From NCBI GenBank assembly GCA_028679315.1, contig JAJRBU010000116.1:1-43295 (forward strand): 43,295 bases of DNA, given 5' to 3'. This DNA comes from Methanoregulaceae archaeon. Its GTDB lineage: Archaea > Halobacteriota > Methanomicrobia > Methanomicrobiales > Methanospirillaceae. The notes under the pieces are model-generated. The model did not search any database. It had not been told where the DNA came from and saw nothing but the letters and a program-made list of their open reading frames with translations. How positions within the stretch are numbered: the stretch's first letter is position 1; the number at the start of each line of letters is the position of its first letter. Positions 8,633 through 18,378 of the stretch are shown piece after piece. The position numbers were made by a program, and so were the translations under genes.

Positions 8633-9522
8633 GCCACGTTCTCCAGCAGGATGACCCTGCTCTTTGTATTCTCATCGGTTATCCGGTAGTCGCAGTATTG
8701 TGCAATCCTTCCTGCAAACTCCCTTATGTGCGAATGGTCCGGCATATGCTCCCTGCGTAATCGTTTTCTACTGTATCCAAGATACATATATCCCTTTATC
8801 TCGATGTAGGAAGCCCCGGAACTCTCAAACAACGCGGCATACTTTTCCGGGCTGTGATCATTCAGGCCCCGGACCAGCGTCAGCCGTACCGCTGATCTCC
8901 TTGTTGACAGAAGTGCAAGGCTCCTGCAGATCTCGTCCCAGTAATCCCCTGCAGGCCTGCAGATACTGAGATAGGTCTCTTCATCCGGTGCTGGAAGGGA
9001 GACGTACGTCTGGAAAGGGGCACACTGCGCCAGCACATCCGGGTTTGTTCCGTTACTCACAAGAAACGTGGTAAACCCCTGGCTATTGAGAAGATCAATA
9101 AGTGCGGGAAGCTGTGAATAGAGGGTTGGCTCTCCTGAAAGGGAGATCGCGACATGGGCCGGCTTGAGAGCTTCGGAAAAACGCTCACAGGTCACATAGG
9201 GTGAGACCTTGTATCCTGAAAGAGCCTTCTTCTGGAGATCATGTAATCCGGTAAGGATCTCTTCAGGAGTGCATTCCCTTTCACCCGGATATTCATGCTC
9301 AAACGATCGCCAGCAGAAGAGACAGCGGTGATTGCACCGAAGGGTCGGCGTCATCTGGACACAGCGGTGACTCTCTATGCCGTAAAACTGATGCTTGTAA
9401 CACTGCTCCCCCCCCTTTAAGGCCTTTTTGCACCAGAGACATGGTTTGACTGCCGCAGAAGATTCGGGTGAGAAAAACTGGTATCCCTGTCCCCGGAGTG
9501 CCTTACATGGTGACAAGGGCAT
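8629..9522 (-). CDS. taw1: 4-demethylwyosine synthase Taw1 (TYW1), radical SAM
   Basis: The 297-residue enzyme builds the tricyclic wyosine base at G37 of tRNA-Phe from N1-methylguanosine and pyruvate. Radical SAM cysteines are C63, C67 and C70 (CNHRCLFCW). Three more cysteines, C28, C41 and C54, have the spacing of the second, pyruvate-associated cluster of TYW1. The motif [13 protein letters not shown] follows at about 152-164. I chose the ATG at 9522, which overlaps the end of argS by 20 bases; an in-frame start at 9552 would extend deep into argS. Its position between argS and sepS places tRNA modification within a tRNA-charging operon. Confidence 0.94.
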   Translation of the reverse strand: MPLSPCKALRGQGYQFFSPESSAAVKPCLWCKKALKGGEQCYKHQFYGIESHRCVQMTPTLRCNHRCLFCWRSFEHEYPGERECTPEEILTGLHDLQKKALSGYKVSPYVTCERFSEALKPAHVAISLSGEPTLYSQLPALIDLLNSQGFTTFLVSNGTNPDVLAQCAPFQTYVSLPAPDEETYLSICRPAGDYWDEICRSLALLSTRRSAVRLTLVRGLNDHSPEKYAALFESSGASYIEIKGYMYLGYSRKRLRREHMPDHSHIREFAGRIAQYCDYRITDENTKSRVILLENVA

Positions 9523-11167
9523 CGATACCAAGTGTCCCGAGCGTCTCGGCAAGCGTGTTCTTCGTTGCCTTCACAAGAGTGAGCCGGCTCTGCCTGGTTA
9601 TCCCAGTGCTCTTCAGCACCGGTTCAAACTGGTAAAAGACATTGAACAGATCCGCAAGTTCCCTGGCGTACGTGGCAACGAGATGCGGTTTCAGGTCCCG
9701 AACAGCAATCCTGATTACATAGGGGAACTTTGCGATATGTTTGGCAAGCGCGATCTCGCTCTCCATGGTGAACTCAAACTCCGGGTCAAACTCACCCGCT
9801 TTACTGAGGATACTGCAAGCCCTTGCATGGGCATACTGGATATAAGGGCCGCTCTGACGCTCGAAATCAAGGGCTTCCTTCCAATTGAAAACGGTACTCT
9901 TCTCAGGAGATATCTTCACGATGTCGTAGCGGATTGCAGCGATGGCAACCGATCGGGCAATCTCCTGTTTTGCCCCCTCATCAAGGTCATCCCGGCGTGA
10001 CGTGACCTCCTCATATGCCCTTCGTGACACTTCGTCGATAAGTTCATCTGCCGAGACGAACTTCCCTGCCCGCGTACTCATGGAACCTTCCGGGAGGGAA
10101 ACAAACTCAAAGTGCACGATCTCGGGCGCTTTCTCTCCCATAAGTTTGAGTGTTGCTTTGAGCTGTGCACCTATCAGCTTGTGATCAGCCCCGAGAACGT
10201 CAATCATGTGGTCGAAATTTCTTCCCTTCCATATATGGTATGCGAGATCCCGAGCTGCATAGACCGATGTCCCGTCACTTCTTCGGAGGATATACTCCTT
10301 TTCGAATCCTTCCTTCGAGAGATCGAGCCACAGCCTTCCGTCTTCATGGCATTCTTCCATCCTTCTCACCCGGTTGAGGAGACGCTCCGTATCCCCGTTC
10401 CGGACAAAGTCGCTCTCCCAGACGAACCGGTCGTGACGTACAGAAAGGCGCCCAAGAGTGACCTTGAATCCTTCAAGGCATTCAGTGACCGCATTCCTGA
10501 ATAATACTGCTGTTGTGGGATCCCCTCTCTCAACCTGCTGCATCAGAAGGTCAATTTCAGCCACAATTCCCGGATCTTTTTCCAGCTCTCGGTTCCCCGC
10601 AATATACACCCGTGCAACATGGTGATCTCCCTTCTCACCGTCTTTCCGGGCACCATCAAGATGTAAAAATCCCCATGCGACGATTGCAATCTGGCGGCCC
10701 ATATCGTTCACATAATATTGAACCTCAACACGGTGGCCGGCTTTCCGGAACAGCCGGGACAGGGTATCCCCAAGGATGGTATTCCTGATATGCCCGACAT
10801 GGAGTGGTCCGTTCGGATTGGCACTGGTATGTTCAAGTACAACTCTGCCCTCCTTCATGGGAAGAGTACCATAGCCAGGTTGGAGTGCCGATTCAACTGA
10901 TGATTTGAGGAAACCAGCACCTGTGTGAAAGTTGATATAGGGCCCTTTTGTCTCGATCCTTATCCCCTGAATGGATCGATCCTCCCTGAGAGATGCCGCA
11001 ATCTCCTCTGCTATCTGAACAGGAGATCGATGAAGCTGCTTTGCGCGTTCAAACGCGACGGCAGTAGCAAAGTCAGCATGGGTTCCCCCATCGGTCAGAA
11101 TTGGATTTGGTATCCCGGCAGCTGCAGAAAGTGCCCGTTGTATGGTATCGAAGATCTCGAGGTACAT
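9503..11167 (-). CDS. argS: Arginyl-tRNA synthetase
   Basis: The 554-residue class I synthetase has the HIGH-type motif in SANPNGPLHVGHIRNTILGD (HVGH near residue 124), a degenerate KMSKS region (GSMSTRAGKFV), and a C-terminal anticodon-binding DALR domain with YARELADLFNVFYQF. It charges tRNA-Arg. I chose the ATG at 11165-11167 (MYLEIFDTIQRAL), one base after the prf1 stop. The longer ORF to 11248 would overlap prf1 by 80 bases and adds a non-family N-terminus. It is the second gene of the prf1-argS-taw1-sepS set. Confidence 0.96.
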   Translation of the reverse strand: MYLEIFDTIQRALSAAAGIPNPILTDGGTHADFATAVAFERAKQLHRSPVQIAEEIAASLREDRSIQGIRIETKGPYINFHTGAGFLKSSVESALQPGYGTLPMKEGRVVLEHTSANPNGPLHVGHIRNTILGDTLSRLFRKAGHRVEVQYYVNDMGRQIAIVAWGFLHLDGARKDGEKGDHHVARVYIAGNRELEKDPGIVAEIDLLMQQVERGDPTTAVLFRNAVTECLEGFKVTLGRLSVRHDRFVWESDFVRNGDTERLLNRVRRMEECHEDGRLWLDLSKEGFEKEYILRRSDGTSVYAARDLAYHIWKGRNFDHMIDVLGADHKLIGAQLKATLKLMGEKAPEIVHFEFVSLPEGSMSTRAGKFVSADELIDEVSRRAYEEVTSRRDDLDEGAKQEIARSVAIAAIRYDIVKISPEKSTVFNWKEALDFERQSGPYIQYAHARACSILSKAGEFDPEFEFTMESEIALAKHIAKFPYVIRIAVRDLKPHLVATYARELADLFNVFYQFEPVLKSTGITRQSRLTLVKATKNTLAETLGTLGIDALVTM

Positions 11168-11168
11168 G

Positions 11169-12440
11169 TTATGATCCCGTCCTATAACGAAGAATTGCAG
11201 CAATTCCCCCAAACGCATTGTAGAGGATCGCCCCCTCTTCAAAATCATCGGAGATGATCTCTACCCGTGTACTCGTCTGGTCTGCAAGATTCGTGAGCTC
11301 CTCCACGATATCCACTTCCGATTCCACAATGAGGGGGGCTGTGCATATCCGGCAGGTATGTGTAAGAATGTCTCCAATCGTCTTCCCTGGTTCAAGGGCG
11401 ATGGTCCGTTCTTCTGAGTGGCCGCAGCTCTGGCAGGTGATTTTTACTCTCGATTTCCGGAGACGGCTGGAGAGGAGAAGGACATCCACGGAACCGAGAT
11501 CAAGGTTCTTTCTCACGCTCTCCTCACCATACGAGGCAAGCCCGGCATCTTTCACGAGCTCTTTTAAGAAACGCTCCATCACCTCCTTCTCTTTCACGAC
11601 TTCCTGGCCTTTCAGGGCATCCTTTGCGGCATCCACTAGTTCGGAGAGACCGTCCTCGTTGGTGTATGCCACATCAAAGAGACCGATGATCCGTTTCTGG
11701 ATCTCATGGTGGAGATATTTGCCGGCCTCAAACTCTTCCTTGGTCGGGCTCGGCCCTCCAATCAGAACCCCCTGGAACCGCTCGAAAAAATCCTTCTCGG
11801 CAAGGAAAATGGCACTTGATCTCTCGCCAATCTTTGTGTAAAACTCATTGATTGCGATCTCGCGGAGACGCTGGAACCTGGCGCTGGACTGACCCCCCTT
11901 CCTCTGCTTTCCCGGGACAGTAGAGGTTACTCCTCCGATTGGCTCGATACGGTTCCCCCGTAAAAAACCCCAGTACGCCTCACGTCTGTCGAGGACAAGG
12001 AGCCCGTACACCACCTTCTCCTCGAGCATCTGCTTTAAGGGCTCGAGTTCGAAATTCGAACTGCACCGGTACATATAGAGGTTGAGGGGTTCAGGTGGTT
12101 CGATGATCGTACATTCGAGGTCAGACCGGTCGCCTCCCATCTGAATGGTACCGCAGAAGACCGCCATCCCATTGGACGGAGGATTCTTGTAATACTTCAG
12201 GCGTGAGAGGATTGAAGAGATGGCACTCTGGACATTGCTGCGGGTCTGTTTGCTCTTGATATTGGCGCACTGCCCGAATTCGTCCCGGAGCTGGGCTGTG
12301 ACATCATAGATCTGTTTGTCGGGAGGGATGTAGAGCGAGATGAGCTCAGTCCCGCTCCCTTGTTTTGCCTGGAGCTTCTCCAGGGTTTTCTTGAATTCAT
12401 ATCGACGCCGCGCGTTATCCATCTCGGCTGCTTCTGCCAT
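11169..12440 (-). CDS. prf1: Peptide chain release factor aRF1
   Basis: The 423-residue factor reads all three stop codons and triggers peptide release. The stop-recognition motif NIKS lies at about residue 62 (CANIKSKQTRSNVQ), the catalytic GGQ in QRKGGQSSARFQRLRE near 182, and a zinc-binding CQSCGH...CRICTAP region near 336-366. The length and motif order are typical of archaeal RF1. The ATG at 12440 has a GGTGAG Shine-Dalgarno about eight bases upstream, and an AATAATAAG TATA-like box lies near 12464-12474. It heads the operon with argS, taw1 and sepS. Confidence 0.97.
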   Translation of the reverse strand: MAEAAEMDNARRRYEFKKTLEKLQAKQGSGTELISLYIPPDKQIYDVTAQLRDEFGQCANIKSKQTRSNVQSAISSILSRLKYYKNPPSNGMAVFCGTIQMGGDRSDLECTIIEPPEPLNLYMYRCSSNFELEPLKQMLEEKVVYGLLVLDRREAYWGFLRGNRIEPIGGVTSTVPGKQRKGGQSSARFQRLREIAINEFYTKIGERSSAIFLAEKDFFERFQGVLIGGPSPTKEEFEAGKYLHHEIQKRIIGLFDVAYTNEDGLSELVDAAKDALKGQEVVKEKEVMERFLKELVKDAGLASYGEESVRKNLDLGSVDVLLLSSRLRKSRVKITCQSCGHSEERTIALEPGKTIGDILTHTCRICTAPLIVESEVDIVEELTNLADQTSTRVEIISDDFEEGAILYNAFGGIAAILRYRTGS

Positions 12441-12552
12441 TTTTAGGTCTCACCGGTGCTCAAAAGCTTATTATTGTTCAGTGCTGGTACCCATAAAATT
12501 GCGCCCGGAGGAACGAACGCAGTTTCCACCAGATCGGGAGAACGAGAATCCC

Positions 12553-13062
12553 TCATATGGCTCCAGGTCCCAGGCAGCGGTATACCAGCGCGATGGTCTT
12601 TGCATCCGAAATCCTGCCGTCATGAATCATGAGAGGGAGATCGGCTAACGGCACCCTGATCACCTCGATCTCCTCGTCTTCGTCTTTCTCATAAAGACAG
12701 GAAGGTGAGAGGTCATGGGCTTCGAAGAGATATATCCGTTCATCGGTGAATCCTGGTGTCGTGTAAAGAAAACCTCTTGGGATAAGGGTTGCCGCCTGGT
12801 AGCCTGTCTCCTCGATCAGCTCCCGGTAAGCAGTCTCTTTTGGCTTTTCTCCGCTATTGAGTGTCCCGGCAGGGGCTTCAAGGATATATTCCCCGATTGC
12901 ATAGCGGAACTGCCGGATCAGGTAGCAACTCAGGTCAGCTCTGACCGGGAGGACTGCCACAGCGTCTCCGGGGTGCACCACCACCCGTTCCCTCTCCTGA
13001 CCATTGGGCAGGCGGACTCTGACCTTATCGACCGACAACCGGGTTCCCCGGTAGAGTTCCAT
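12553..13062 (-). CDS. Nudix hydrolase, ADP-ribose pyrophosphatase-like
   Basis: The 169-residue protein carries a complete Nudix box, GX5EX7REUXEEXGU, in GTLNSGEKPKETAYRELIEE followed by TGYQ (about 82-105). The preceding IGEYILEAPAG is typical of ADP-sugar pyrophosphatases. The likely reaction is ADP-ribose to AMP plus ribose 5-phosphate, but Nudix substrates cannot be fixed by motif alone. The start is four bases from the queC stop, so it is the last gene of queD-queE-queC-Nudix. A role linked to preQ0 or tRNA modification is possible, but general nucleotide clean-up is just as likely. Confidence 0.9.
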   Translation of the reverse strand: MELYRGTRLSVDKVRVRLPNGQERERVVVHPGDAVAVLPVRADLSCYLIRQFRYAIGEYILEAPAGTLNSGEKPKETAYRELIEETGYQAATLIPRGFLYTTPGFTDERIYLFEAHDLSPSCLYEKDEDEEIEVIRVPLADLPLMIHDGRISDAKTIALVYRCLGPGAI

Positions 13063-13065
13063 ACG

Positions 13066-13737
13066 CTAGTCCTCCTCATATGGGATGGGATCACGGAGAC
13101 CGAGCGACTCAAAAGCGGTTCTCCGGAAGTAACAGGCTCCGCAGACACCGCATGCCCGATCTTCGTTCTGGTAACAGGACCAGGTATATTCATAGGGAAC
13201 TTTCATACGGGAACCTATAGTGAGGATCTCGCGTTTTGTCATGGTGAGGAAGGGGGCCATTATCCGGATGGAGGTCCCTTCTCGTGTTCCGGCATCGATC
13301 AGTCTCTGAAATGCCTCTATAAACTGTGGGCGGCAATCAGGATACCCGCTGTAATCCTGGGACTGGACTCCGATGAATAGCGATCCTGCACCCCGGGCCT
13401 CAGCATAACTTGTCCCTATCGAAAGGAGGTTTGCATTACGAAACGGAACATAGGTATTCGGTATCTCCCTGCGGTCTTCCTGATACGTGTCAACGGGCAG
13501 TCTGTGGTCCGTGAGGCTGCTCCCCCCGAACCAGGTCAGGTAGGAGAGGTCAATCTCGACAAACTCTTCTGCACCCATCAGTGTAGCGATCTTTTGTGCG
13601 GACGTCCTCTCCTTTCGTTCGGTCCGCTGGCCATAATTAAAGTGGAGACAGTAGACCTGATGCCCCTGGTCGCGGGCGAGATATGCCAGGGTGGCTGAAT
13701 CCATACCCCCAGAGAGTAAACAGACTGCCTTCATCAT
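13066..13737 (-). CDS. queC: 7-cyano-7-deazaguanine (preQ0) synthase QueC
   Basis: The 223-residue ATP-dependent enzyme converts 7-carboxy-7-deazaguanine to preQ0, the precursor of archaeosine at tRNA position 15. It has the PP-loop SGGMDSATLAYLA at about 9-21 and the C-terminal zinc cysteines in CYQNEDRACGVCGACYFRR (about 188-206). Two ATG codons are adjacent at the start; a GGAGTAAG stretch within the end of queE serves as ribosome-binding site. The first ATG overlaps the queE stop codon, so translation is probably coupled. Confidence 0.96.
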   Translation of the reverse strand: MMKAVCLLSGGMDSATLAYLARDQGHQVYCLHFNYGQRTERKERTSAQKIATLMGAEEFVEIDLSYLTWFGGSSLTDHRLPVDTYQEDRREIPNTYVPFRNANLLSIGTSYAEARGAGSLFIGVQSQDYSGYPDCRPQFIEAFQRLIDAGTREGTSIRIMAPFLTMTKREILTIGSRMKVPYEYTWSCYQNEDRACGVCGACYFRRTAFESLGLRDPIPYEED

Positions 13738-14342
13738 CTTACTCCTATTATTTTATGTAACTGCAGTTGTAACCGTGCTGGAAGGTTACGTCTCATCATG
13801 AACTCTGCGATTGCCCCATAATCCGATCCATGAACAGGGGAGAAGAATATCTCGCCCCTGACCGGATGAGAGGCGAGCACTTCTTCAGCATACCTGCAAT
13901 CATCACCATCTCCGACGACGAACTTGACACTGTCCTGTTCGGAGATGGAACCAAGGAGGGAGAGGTCGCTGCACTCTCCTGAAGAGGGGCATTTTACATC
14001 CATGCAGACAGAGGCATATGGCTGGAACGGCCGGAAATCCCTTGTTCCATTCGTTTCGATGGTAACCTGGTACCCGGTTCGTTTGAGTTCTGCAAGGAGA
14101 GGCAGGAGCTGAGCACCCTGGAGGAGCGGTTCGCCTCCGGTGATGCACAGACGGTTTCCGGGAAAGTCGGTGATCATCGTGAGTATCTGTTCACAGGATA
14201 ATTCAGTACCCCCGGAACGGGCATAGCCGGTATCACACCAGGCACAGTTGAGATTGCAACCGGCTAACCGGATAAAGATCGTCGGGAAGCCCTGGAACCT
14301 GCCCTCTCCCTGAATACTCCTGAATATCTCAATGACTTTCAT
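13734..14342 (-). CDS. queE: 7-carboxy-7-deazaguanine synthase QueE, radical SAM
   Basis: The 202-residue radical SAM enzyme contracts the ring of 6-carboxytetrahydropterin. It has the family start MKVIEIFRSIQGEGRFQG, and cluster cysteines C29, C33 and C36 (CNLNCAWC). The SAM motif CITGGEPLLQ follows near 72-81. I chose the ATG at 14342 because it fits the family; a start five residues earlier is also in frame. It overlaps the end of queD by 14 bases and the start of queC by a few. Confidence 0.95.
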   Translation of the reverse strand: MKVIEIFRSIQGEGRFQGFPTIFIRLAGCNLNCAWCDTGYARSGGTELSCEQILTMITDFPGNRLCITGGEPLLQGAQLLPLLAELKRTGYQVTIETNGTRDFRPFQPYASVCMDVKCPSSGECSDLSLLGSISEQDSVKFVVGDGDDCRYAEEVLASHPVRGEIFFSPVHGSDYGAIAEFMMRRNLPARLQLQLHKIIGVR

Positions 14343-14742
14343 GCCTGAGCTCTGCAAAGCAGGTATCGGATTCCCAGACCCTGATTCTTACCACATGCGC
14401 GATTATCCCTGAATTTCTGCATTCTTCATCGAGCATTTCAGTGAACAACCCGGCAAGAAGCTCACTTGTAGGATCCCCCTCTGTTGTGATGACCTGCTGG
14501 AACTGCCTTATGCAAGGGACCATCGGGTCATCCCGGTTCAGGATGGTCTGATGATCGAACCGCTCAATAATGGATTTGATGGTATTGTAGTCAATAAGGA
14601 TCCCTGTGACATCATCCACTCTCCCTTCAAGCCATACCTCAACGCGCCATCTGTGGCCATGAAGATTCGCACACTTCCCGCGGTAATGCATGAGCCGATG
14701 GCTTGCGTCAAAATGAACCGACTTGTAAATTCGGGAATTCAT
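14329..14742 (-). CDS. queD: 6-carboxytetrahydropterin synthase QueD
   Basis: The 137-residue protein is a 6-pyruvoyl-tetrahydropterin synthase homologue. Zinc-binding histidines lie in FDASHRL and the NLHGHRWRVEV motif (about 28-38), and a catalytic Asp/His region follows in IIERFDHQTILN. It provides the substrate of QueE. I chose the ATG at 14742 (MNSRIYKSVHFDASH). The track's longer upstream extension has no family match. A TATA-like AATATTATA ends 25 bases before this ATG, which predicts a leaderless transcript. It is the first gene of the preQ0 operon. Confidence 0.94.
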   Translation of the reverse strand: MNSRIYKSVHFDASHRLMHYRGKCANLHGHRWRVEVWLEGRVDDVTGILIDYNTIKSIIERFDHQTILNRDDPMVPCIRQFQQVITTEGDPTSELLAGLFTEMLDEECRNSGIIAHVVRIRVWESDTCFAELRHESH

Positions 14743-14765
14743 CAGTACAGGTACGCCTGAAGCAT

Positions 14766-14779
14766 GTATAATATTATTA
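14766..14779 (-). promoter_or_regulatory. TATA box of the queD operon
   Basis: The minus-strand sequence TAATAATATTATA lies 25-37 bases before the queD ATG. That distance puts transcription start at or next to the ATG, so the message is probably leaderless, which fits the missing Shine-Dalgarno. Confidence 0.5.
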
Positions 14780-14846
14780 TCAATGCAGGATAACCTATTC
14801 AGGCACAGGTTGGCGACTCCACAACATATAAAACCGTTCCGCGCGA

Positions 14847-14856
14847 TTTTATATAT
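14847..14856 (+). promoter_or_regulatory. TATA box of the rps12-rps7-fusA operon
   Basis: TTTTATATAT lies 52-61 bases before the rps12 ATG. Transcription would begin near 14880, leaving a leader of about 25-30 bases that contains a GAGGAT Shine-Dalgarno. Confidence 0.6.
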
Positions 14857-14907
14857 CTCAGTGGGGCGTATCCACATCGTCGAGACCAAAACCAATGAGG
14901 ATAATGC

Positions 14908-15336
14908 ATGGGACAGGGTAAGTTCGCAGCAAGGAAGCTGACTCGCGACGCTAAGAAGTTCCGGTGGAGTGATCCCAAATATGTCCGGAGCCATTCTGGT
15001 GTCAATGTAAAATCTGACCCCCTAGAGGGTGCACCACAGGCACGGGGTATCGTGCTTGAGAAGATTGGGGTAGAGGCAAAACAGCCGAACTCAGCCATCA
15101 GGAAATGTGTCCGGGTTCAGTTGATCAAGAACGGCCGCCAGGTCACCGCTTTTGCAGTAGGGGACGGGGCTATCAACTTCATCGATGAACACGACGAGGT
15201 AGAGATCGAGGGTATTGGTGGCAGACTCGGCAGGTCCATGGGGGATATCCCCGGTGTCCGGTATGTCGTTACGAAAGTGAACAATGTATGCCTCCATGAA
15301 ATGGTGATTGGAAGGAAGGAGAAACCACGCAGGTGA
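14908..15336 (+). CDS. rps12: 30S ribosomal protein S12 (uS12)
   Basis: The 142-residue protein is the archaeal/eukaryotic-type uS12, with the start [20 protein letters not shown] and the decoding-site loop [21 protein letters not shown] (about 55-75). It sits in the decoding centre of the small subunit. A GAGGAT ribosome-binding site precedes the ATG. It is first in rps12-rps7-fusA. Confidence 0.98.
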   Translation: MGQGKFAARKLTRDAKKFRWSDPKYVRSHSGVNVKSDPLEGAPQARGIVLEKIGVEAKQPNSAIRKCVRVQLIKNGRQVTAFAVGDGAINFIDEHDEVEIEGIGGRLGRSMGDIPGVRYVVTKVNNVCLHEMVIGRKEKPRR

Positions 15337-15341
15337 GAAGT

Positions 15342-15923
15342 ATGGCAGAAACCGAAGCAGGAAAACGACTTCTCTTCAATCGGTGGGATCTCGCCGAGGT
15401 CCAGATAGCCGACCCTGGCCTGGTCAGATATGTGGGACTCAATCCGGTCATCGTCCCCCACACAACAGGGAAATTCACAAGGCAGGAGTTCAACAAGGCC
15501 AACATGCTCATCGTGGAGCGGCTGATCAACCGGCTCATGAAATCGGAGATGAATACCGGGAACAAGCAGCTTGCGACCAGGATCGTACGTGATGCATTCG
15601 AGATCGTCCACCAGAAGACAAAGAAGAACCCCGTCCAGGTCCTTGTCGAGGCGATTGCCAATACAGGCCCCCGGGAAGAGACGGTTCGTCTGAAATATGG
15701 TGGGATCAACGTCCCGAAATCAGTGGATACCGCACCGATCAGGCGTGTCAATACAGGTCTTTACTTCATATCAGAGGCAGTATACAAGGCTGCCCACAAG
15801 AACAAGAAACCCGTTGCAGCATGTCTTGCTGATGAACTGATTGCGGCATCGAAAGGCGATGTGAAGGCATTTGCAGTGAATAAAAAAGAAGAGCGGGAAC
15901 GAATCGCAAAGTCCGCTCGATAA
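15342..15923 (+). CDS. rps7: 30S ribosomal protein S7 (uS7)
   Basis: The 193-residue protein has archaeal uS7 features, including LIVERLINRLMKSEMNTGNK (about 50-69) and a C-terminal region rich in basic residues that contacts 16S rRNA near the E site. I chose the ATG at 15342 (MAETEAGKRLLFNRWD); a GTG at 15333 overlaps the rps12 stop and is less likely. It is 5 bases downstream of rps12. Confidence 0.97.
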   Translation: MAETEAGKRLLFNRWDLAEVQIADPGLVRYVGLNPVIVPHTTGKFTRQEFNKANMLIVERLINRLMKSEMNTGNKQLATRIVRDAFEIVHQKTKKNPVQVLVEAIANTGPREETVRLKYGGINVPKSVDTAPIRRVNTGLYFISEAVYKAAHKNKKPVAACLADELIAASKGDVKAFAVNKKEERERIAKSAR

Positions 15924-15947
15924 TTAATCTTTTTTTATGGTGTTGTT

Positions 15948-18140
15948 ATGGCCCGAGGCAGGAAATCCATAGATCGAGTAAAAGAACTGATGAACGAGCC
16001 GGCACATATCCGGAATATCGGCATCGTAGCGCATATTGACCATGGGAAAACCACCCTCTCCGACAATCTCCTTGCAGGCGCCGGGATCATCAGCGAGGAG
16101 CTCGCCGGGAAACAGCTCTTCATGGATTCCGATGAAGAGGAGCAGGCACGAGGGATCACGATCGACGCGAGCAACGTCTCGATGGTGCACGAATATGGAG
16201 GGCATGAATATCTGATCAACATGATTGACACCCCCGGTCATGTTGACTTTGGTGGCGACGTTACCCGTGCGATGCGTGCGGTTGACGGCGCGGTAGTCCT
16301 TGTTGATGCCGTTGAGGGAACTATGCCCCAGACCGAGACAGTGCTCCGTCAAGCCCTCAAGGAGCAGGTACGCCCCGTCCTCTTCATCAACAAGGTTGAT
16401 CGCCTTATCAATGAACTCAAGGTCGACGAGATGGAGATGCAGATCCGGCTTGGGAAAGTGATCGACAAGGTCAACAAGCTGATCAAGGGCATGAACGAGG
16501 AGTCCTATAAAAACGGCTGGAAACTGGATGCGTCTCTCGGAACGGTTGCATTCGGATCGGCCCTCTACAACTGGGCAGTCTCGGTCCCATACATGCAGAA
16601 GAGCGGAGTCTCGTTCAAGGAAGTATATAATAGATGCCGTAGTGGCGACATGAAGTACCTGGCCAAGAACAGTCCCCTCTCCGAGGTCTTGCTCGATATG
16701 GTGGTCCGTCACCTGCCAAACCCGGTCGATGCCCAGAAACGCCGTATCGGAGCGATCTGGCATGGAGACAAGGAAACAAAGGAAGGAAAATCCATGCTTA
16801 ACTGTGACCCGAACGGTCCTGTTGCCCTGATGGTGACCGACATCTCCTTTGATCCCCACGCAGGGGAGGTGGCAACAGGACGTCTCTTCTCAGGACGTCT
16901 CAAACGGGGTGACGGACTTTATGTCATTGGTTCGGCAATGAAGGAGAACCGGCTCCAGCAGGTCGGTATCTTCATGGGCCCGAAAAGGGTCGAGGTCGAT
17001 GAGATTGTGGCCGGAAATATTGCCGCAGTCACCGGCCTGAAAGACGCCATCGTCGGTTCTACCGTGACCACGCTCATGGAGATGACCCCCTTCGAATCCC
17101 TCAAGCACTACAGTGAACCGGTCATGACTGTTGCAGTGGAAGCCAAGAACATGAAAGATCTGCCGAAGCTGGTCGAAGTGCTCCGCCAGGTGGCCAAGGA
17201 GGACCCGACCCTCGTGATCACTATCAACGAAGAGACCGGTGAGCATCTCATCTCGGGCATGGGGGAACTTCACCTCGAGATTATTACCGGACGTATCAAG
17301 AGGGATAAGGGGGTCGAGATCATCACTTCCGAGCCTATCGTCGTCTACCGTGAAACTGCCACCCAGAAGGTGGAAGCAGTTGAAGGAAAGTCACCGAACC
17401 GGCACAACAGGTTTTATTTTGACCTTGAACCCCTGCCAGATGAGATTGTTGCCCTGATCAAGAATAACGAGGTCTCCATGAACCAGCAGGCGCTTGAACG
17501 GCGTGACGTGCTGATGAAGACTGGCATGGACAAGGATGAGGCAAAGAGTGTCAAGGATATCAAGGGCACCAACATGTTCATCGATATGACCAAGGGTATC
17601 CAGTACCTCAATGAGACGATGGAGCTGATCATCGAAGGTATCCACGAGGCACTTGCCGGTGGTCCGCTGGCTGACGAACCCGTCCAGAATCTCAAGTTGC
17701 GCCTTGTTGATGTGAAGCTCCATGAGGATGCGATCCACAGAGGTCCGGCACAGGTTATCCCGGCAGTACGGAGCGCGATCAAGGCCGGCATCCTCATGGC
17801 CGGAGATTCTCTCCTTGAACCGATACAGAAGATCCAGATCACGGTCCCAACTGACCAGATGGGGAGCGCGACCTCCCAGATCCAGGGAAGGAGAGGGCAG
17901 GTCTTTGACATGCAGAGTGAGGGTGACACGATTACGGTTGTCGGAAAAGCACCGGTCGCGGAGCTGTTTGGTTTTGCAGGGGATATCAGGTCTGCCACCG
18001 AAGGCCGGGCCATGTGGAGCACCGAATTTGCCGGATTTGAGATAGTCCCGGCAGGTATGGTAAAAGAAGTAGTAACTGCAATCAGGAAGAGGAAGGGCCT
18101 CAAGGAGCAGGTTCCGACACCCTCTGATTACCTGGCCTGA
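15948..18140 (+). CDS. fusA: Elongation factor EF-2
   Basis: The 730-residue GTPase drives translocation. G1 is [10 protein letters not shown] (about 28-37), G3 [10 protein letters not shown] and G4 NKVD. The diphthamide-acceptor histidine is in the motif [14 protein letters not shown] near residue 600, so the diphthamide pathway should exist elsewhere in this genome. It is 24 bases after rps7. The EF-1alpha and rps10 genes that follow fusA in many archaea are not next to it here. A large ORF on the opposite strand is a shadow of this gene. Confidence 0.98.
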   Translation: MARGRKSIDRVKELMNEPAHIRNIGIVAHIDHGKTTLSDNLLAGAGIISEELAGKQLFMDSDEEEQARGITIDASNVSMVHEYGGHEYLINMIDTPGHVDFGGDVTRAMRAVDGAVVLVDAVEGTMPQTETVLRQALKEQVRPVLFINKVDRLINELKVDEMEMQIRLGKVIDKVNKLIKGMNEESYKNGWKLDASLGTVAFGSALYNWAVSVPYMQKSGVSFKEVYNRCRSGDMKYLAKNSPLSEVLLDMVVRHLPNPVDAQKRRIGAIWHGDKETKEGKSMLNCDPNGPVALMVTDISFDPHAGEVATGRLFSGRLKRGDGLYVIGSAMKENRLQQVGIFMGPKRVEVDEIVAGNIAAVTGLKDAIVGSTVTTLMEMTPFESLKHYSEPVMTVAVEAKNMKDLPKLVEVLRQVAKEDPTLVITINEETGEHLISGMGELHLEIITGRIKRDKGVEIITSEPIVVYRETATQKVEAVEGKSPNRHNRFYFDLEPLPDEIVALIKNNEVSMNQQALERRDVLMKTGMDKDEAKSVKDIKGTNMFIDMTKGIQYLNETMELIIEGIHEALAGGPLADEPVQNLKLRLVDVKLHEDAIHRGPAQVIPAVRSAIKAGILMAGDSLLEPIQKIQITVPTDQMGSATSQIQGRRGQVFDMQSEGDTITVVGKAPVAELFGFAGDIRSATEGRAMWSTEFAGFEIVPAGMVKEVVTAIRKRKGLKEQVPTPSDYLA

Positions 18141-18378
18141 AACCTCCCCCTTCTTTATAAAAAGAGTTCTTTACCACTCCTCTTCAAGGGGAAGTCTTCT
18201 TTGAACCATGATTCTGTCATGATCGGATCAGCCGATCAGGGTAGGATTGGTAGAGAGAAAGAGTATAACTACGAGGATTCCTTGACGCTCCGGTAAATTC
18301 TTTAACGATCTGACGAAAACATTCGTGGATCGTCCCCGGATTGCTTCAGGGGAAAAATAAGGGCTGTGGAAGGTCTGT

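Noticed and set aside
15924-16859. A 311-codon minus-strand ORF opposite fusA
   Set aside because: It lies fully antisense to the conserved EF-2 gene and has a His/Asp/Val-rich translation typical of a mirrored coding frame.
18221-18237. Inverted repeat GATCGG-5-CCGATC after fusA as a terminator
   Set aside because: No T-run follows on either strand, and arms of six bases may be chance.
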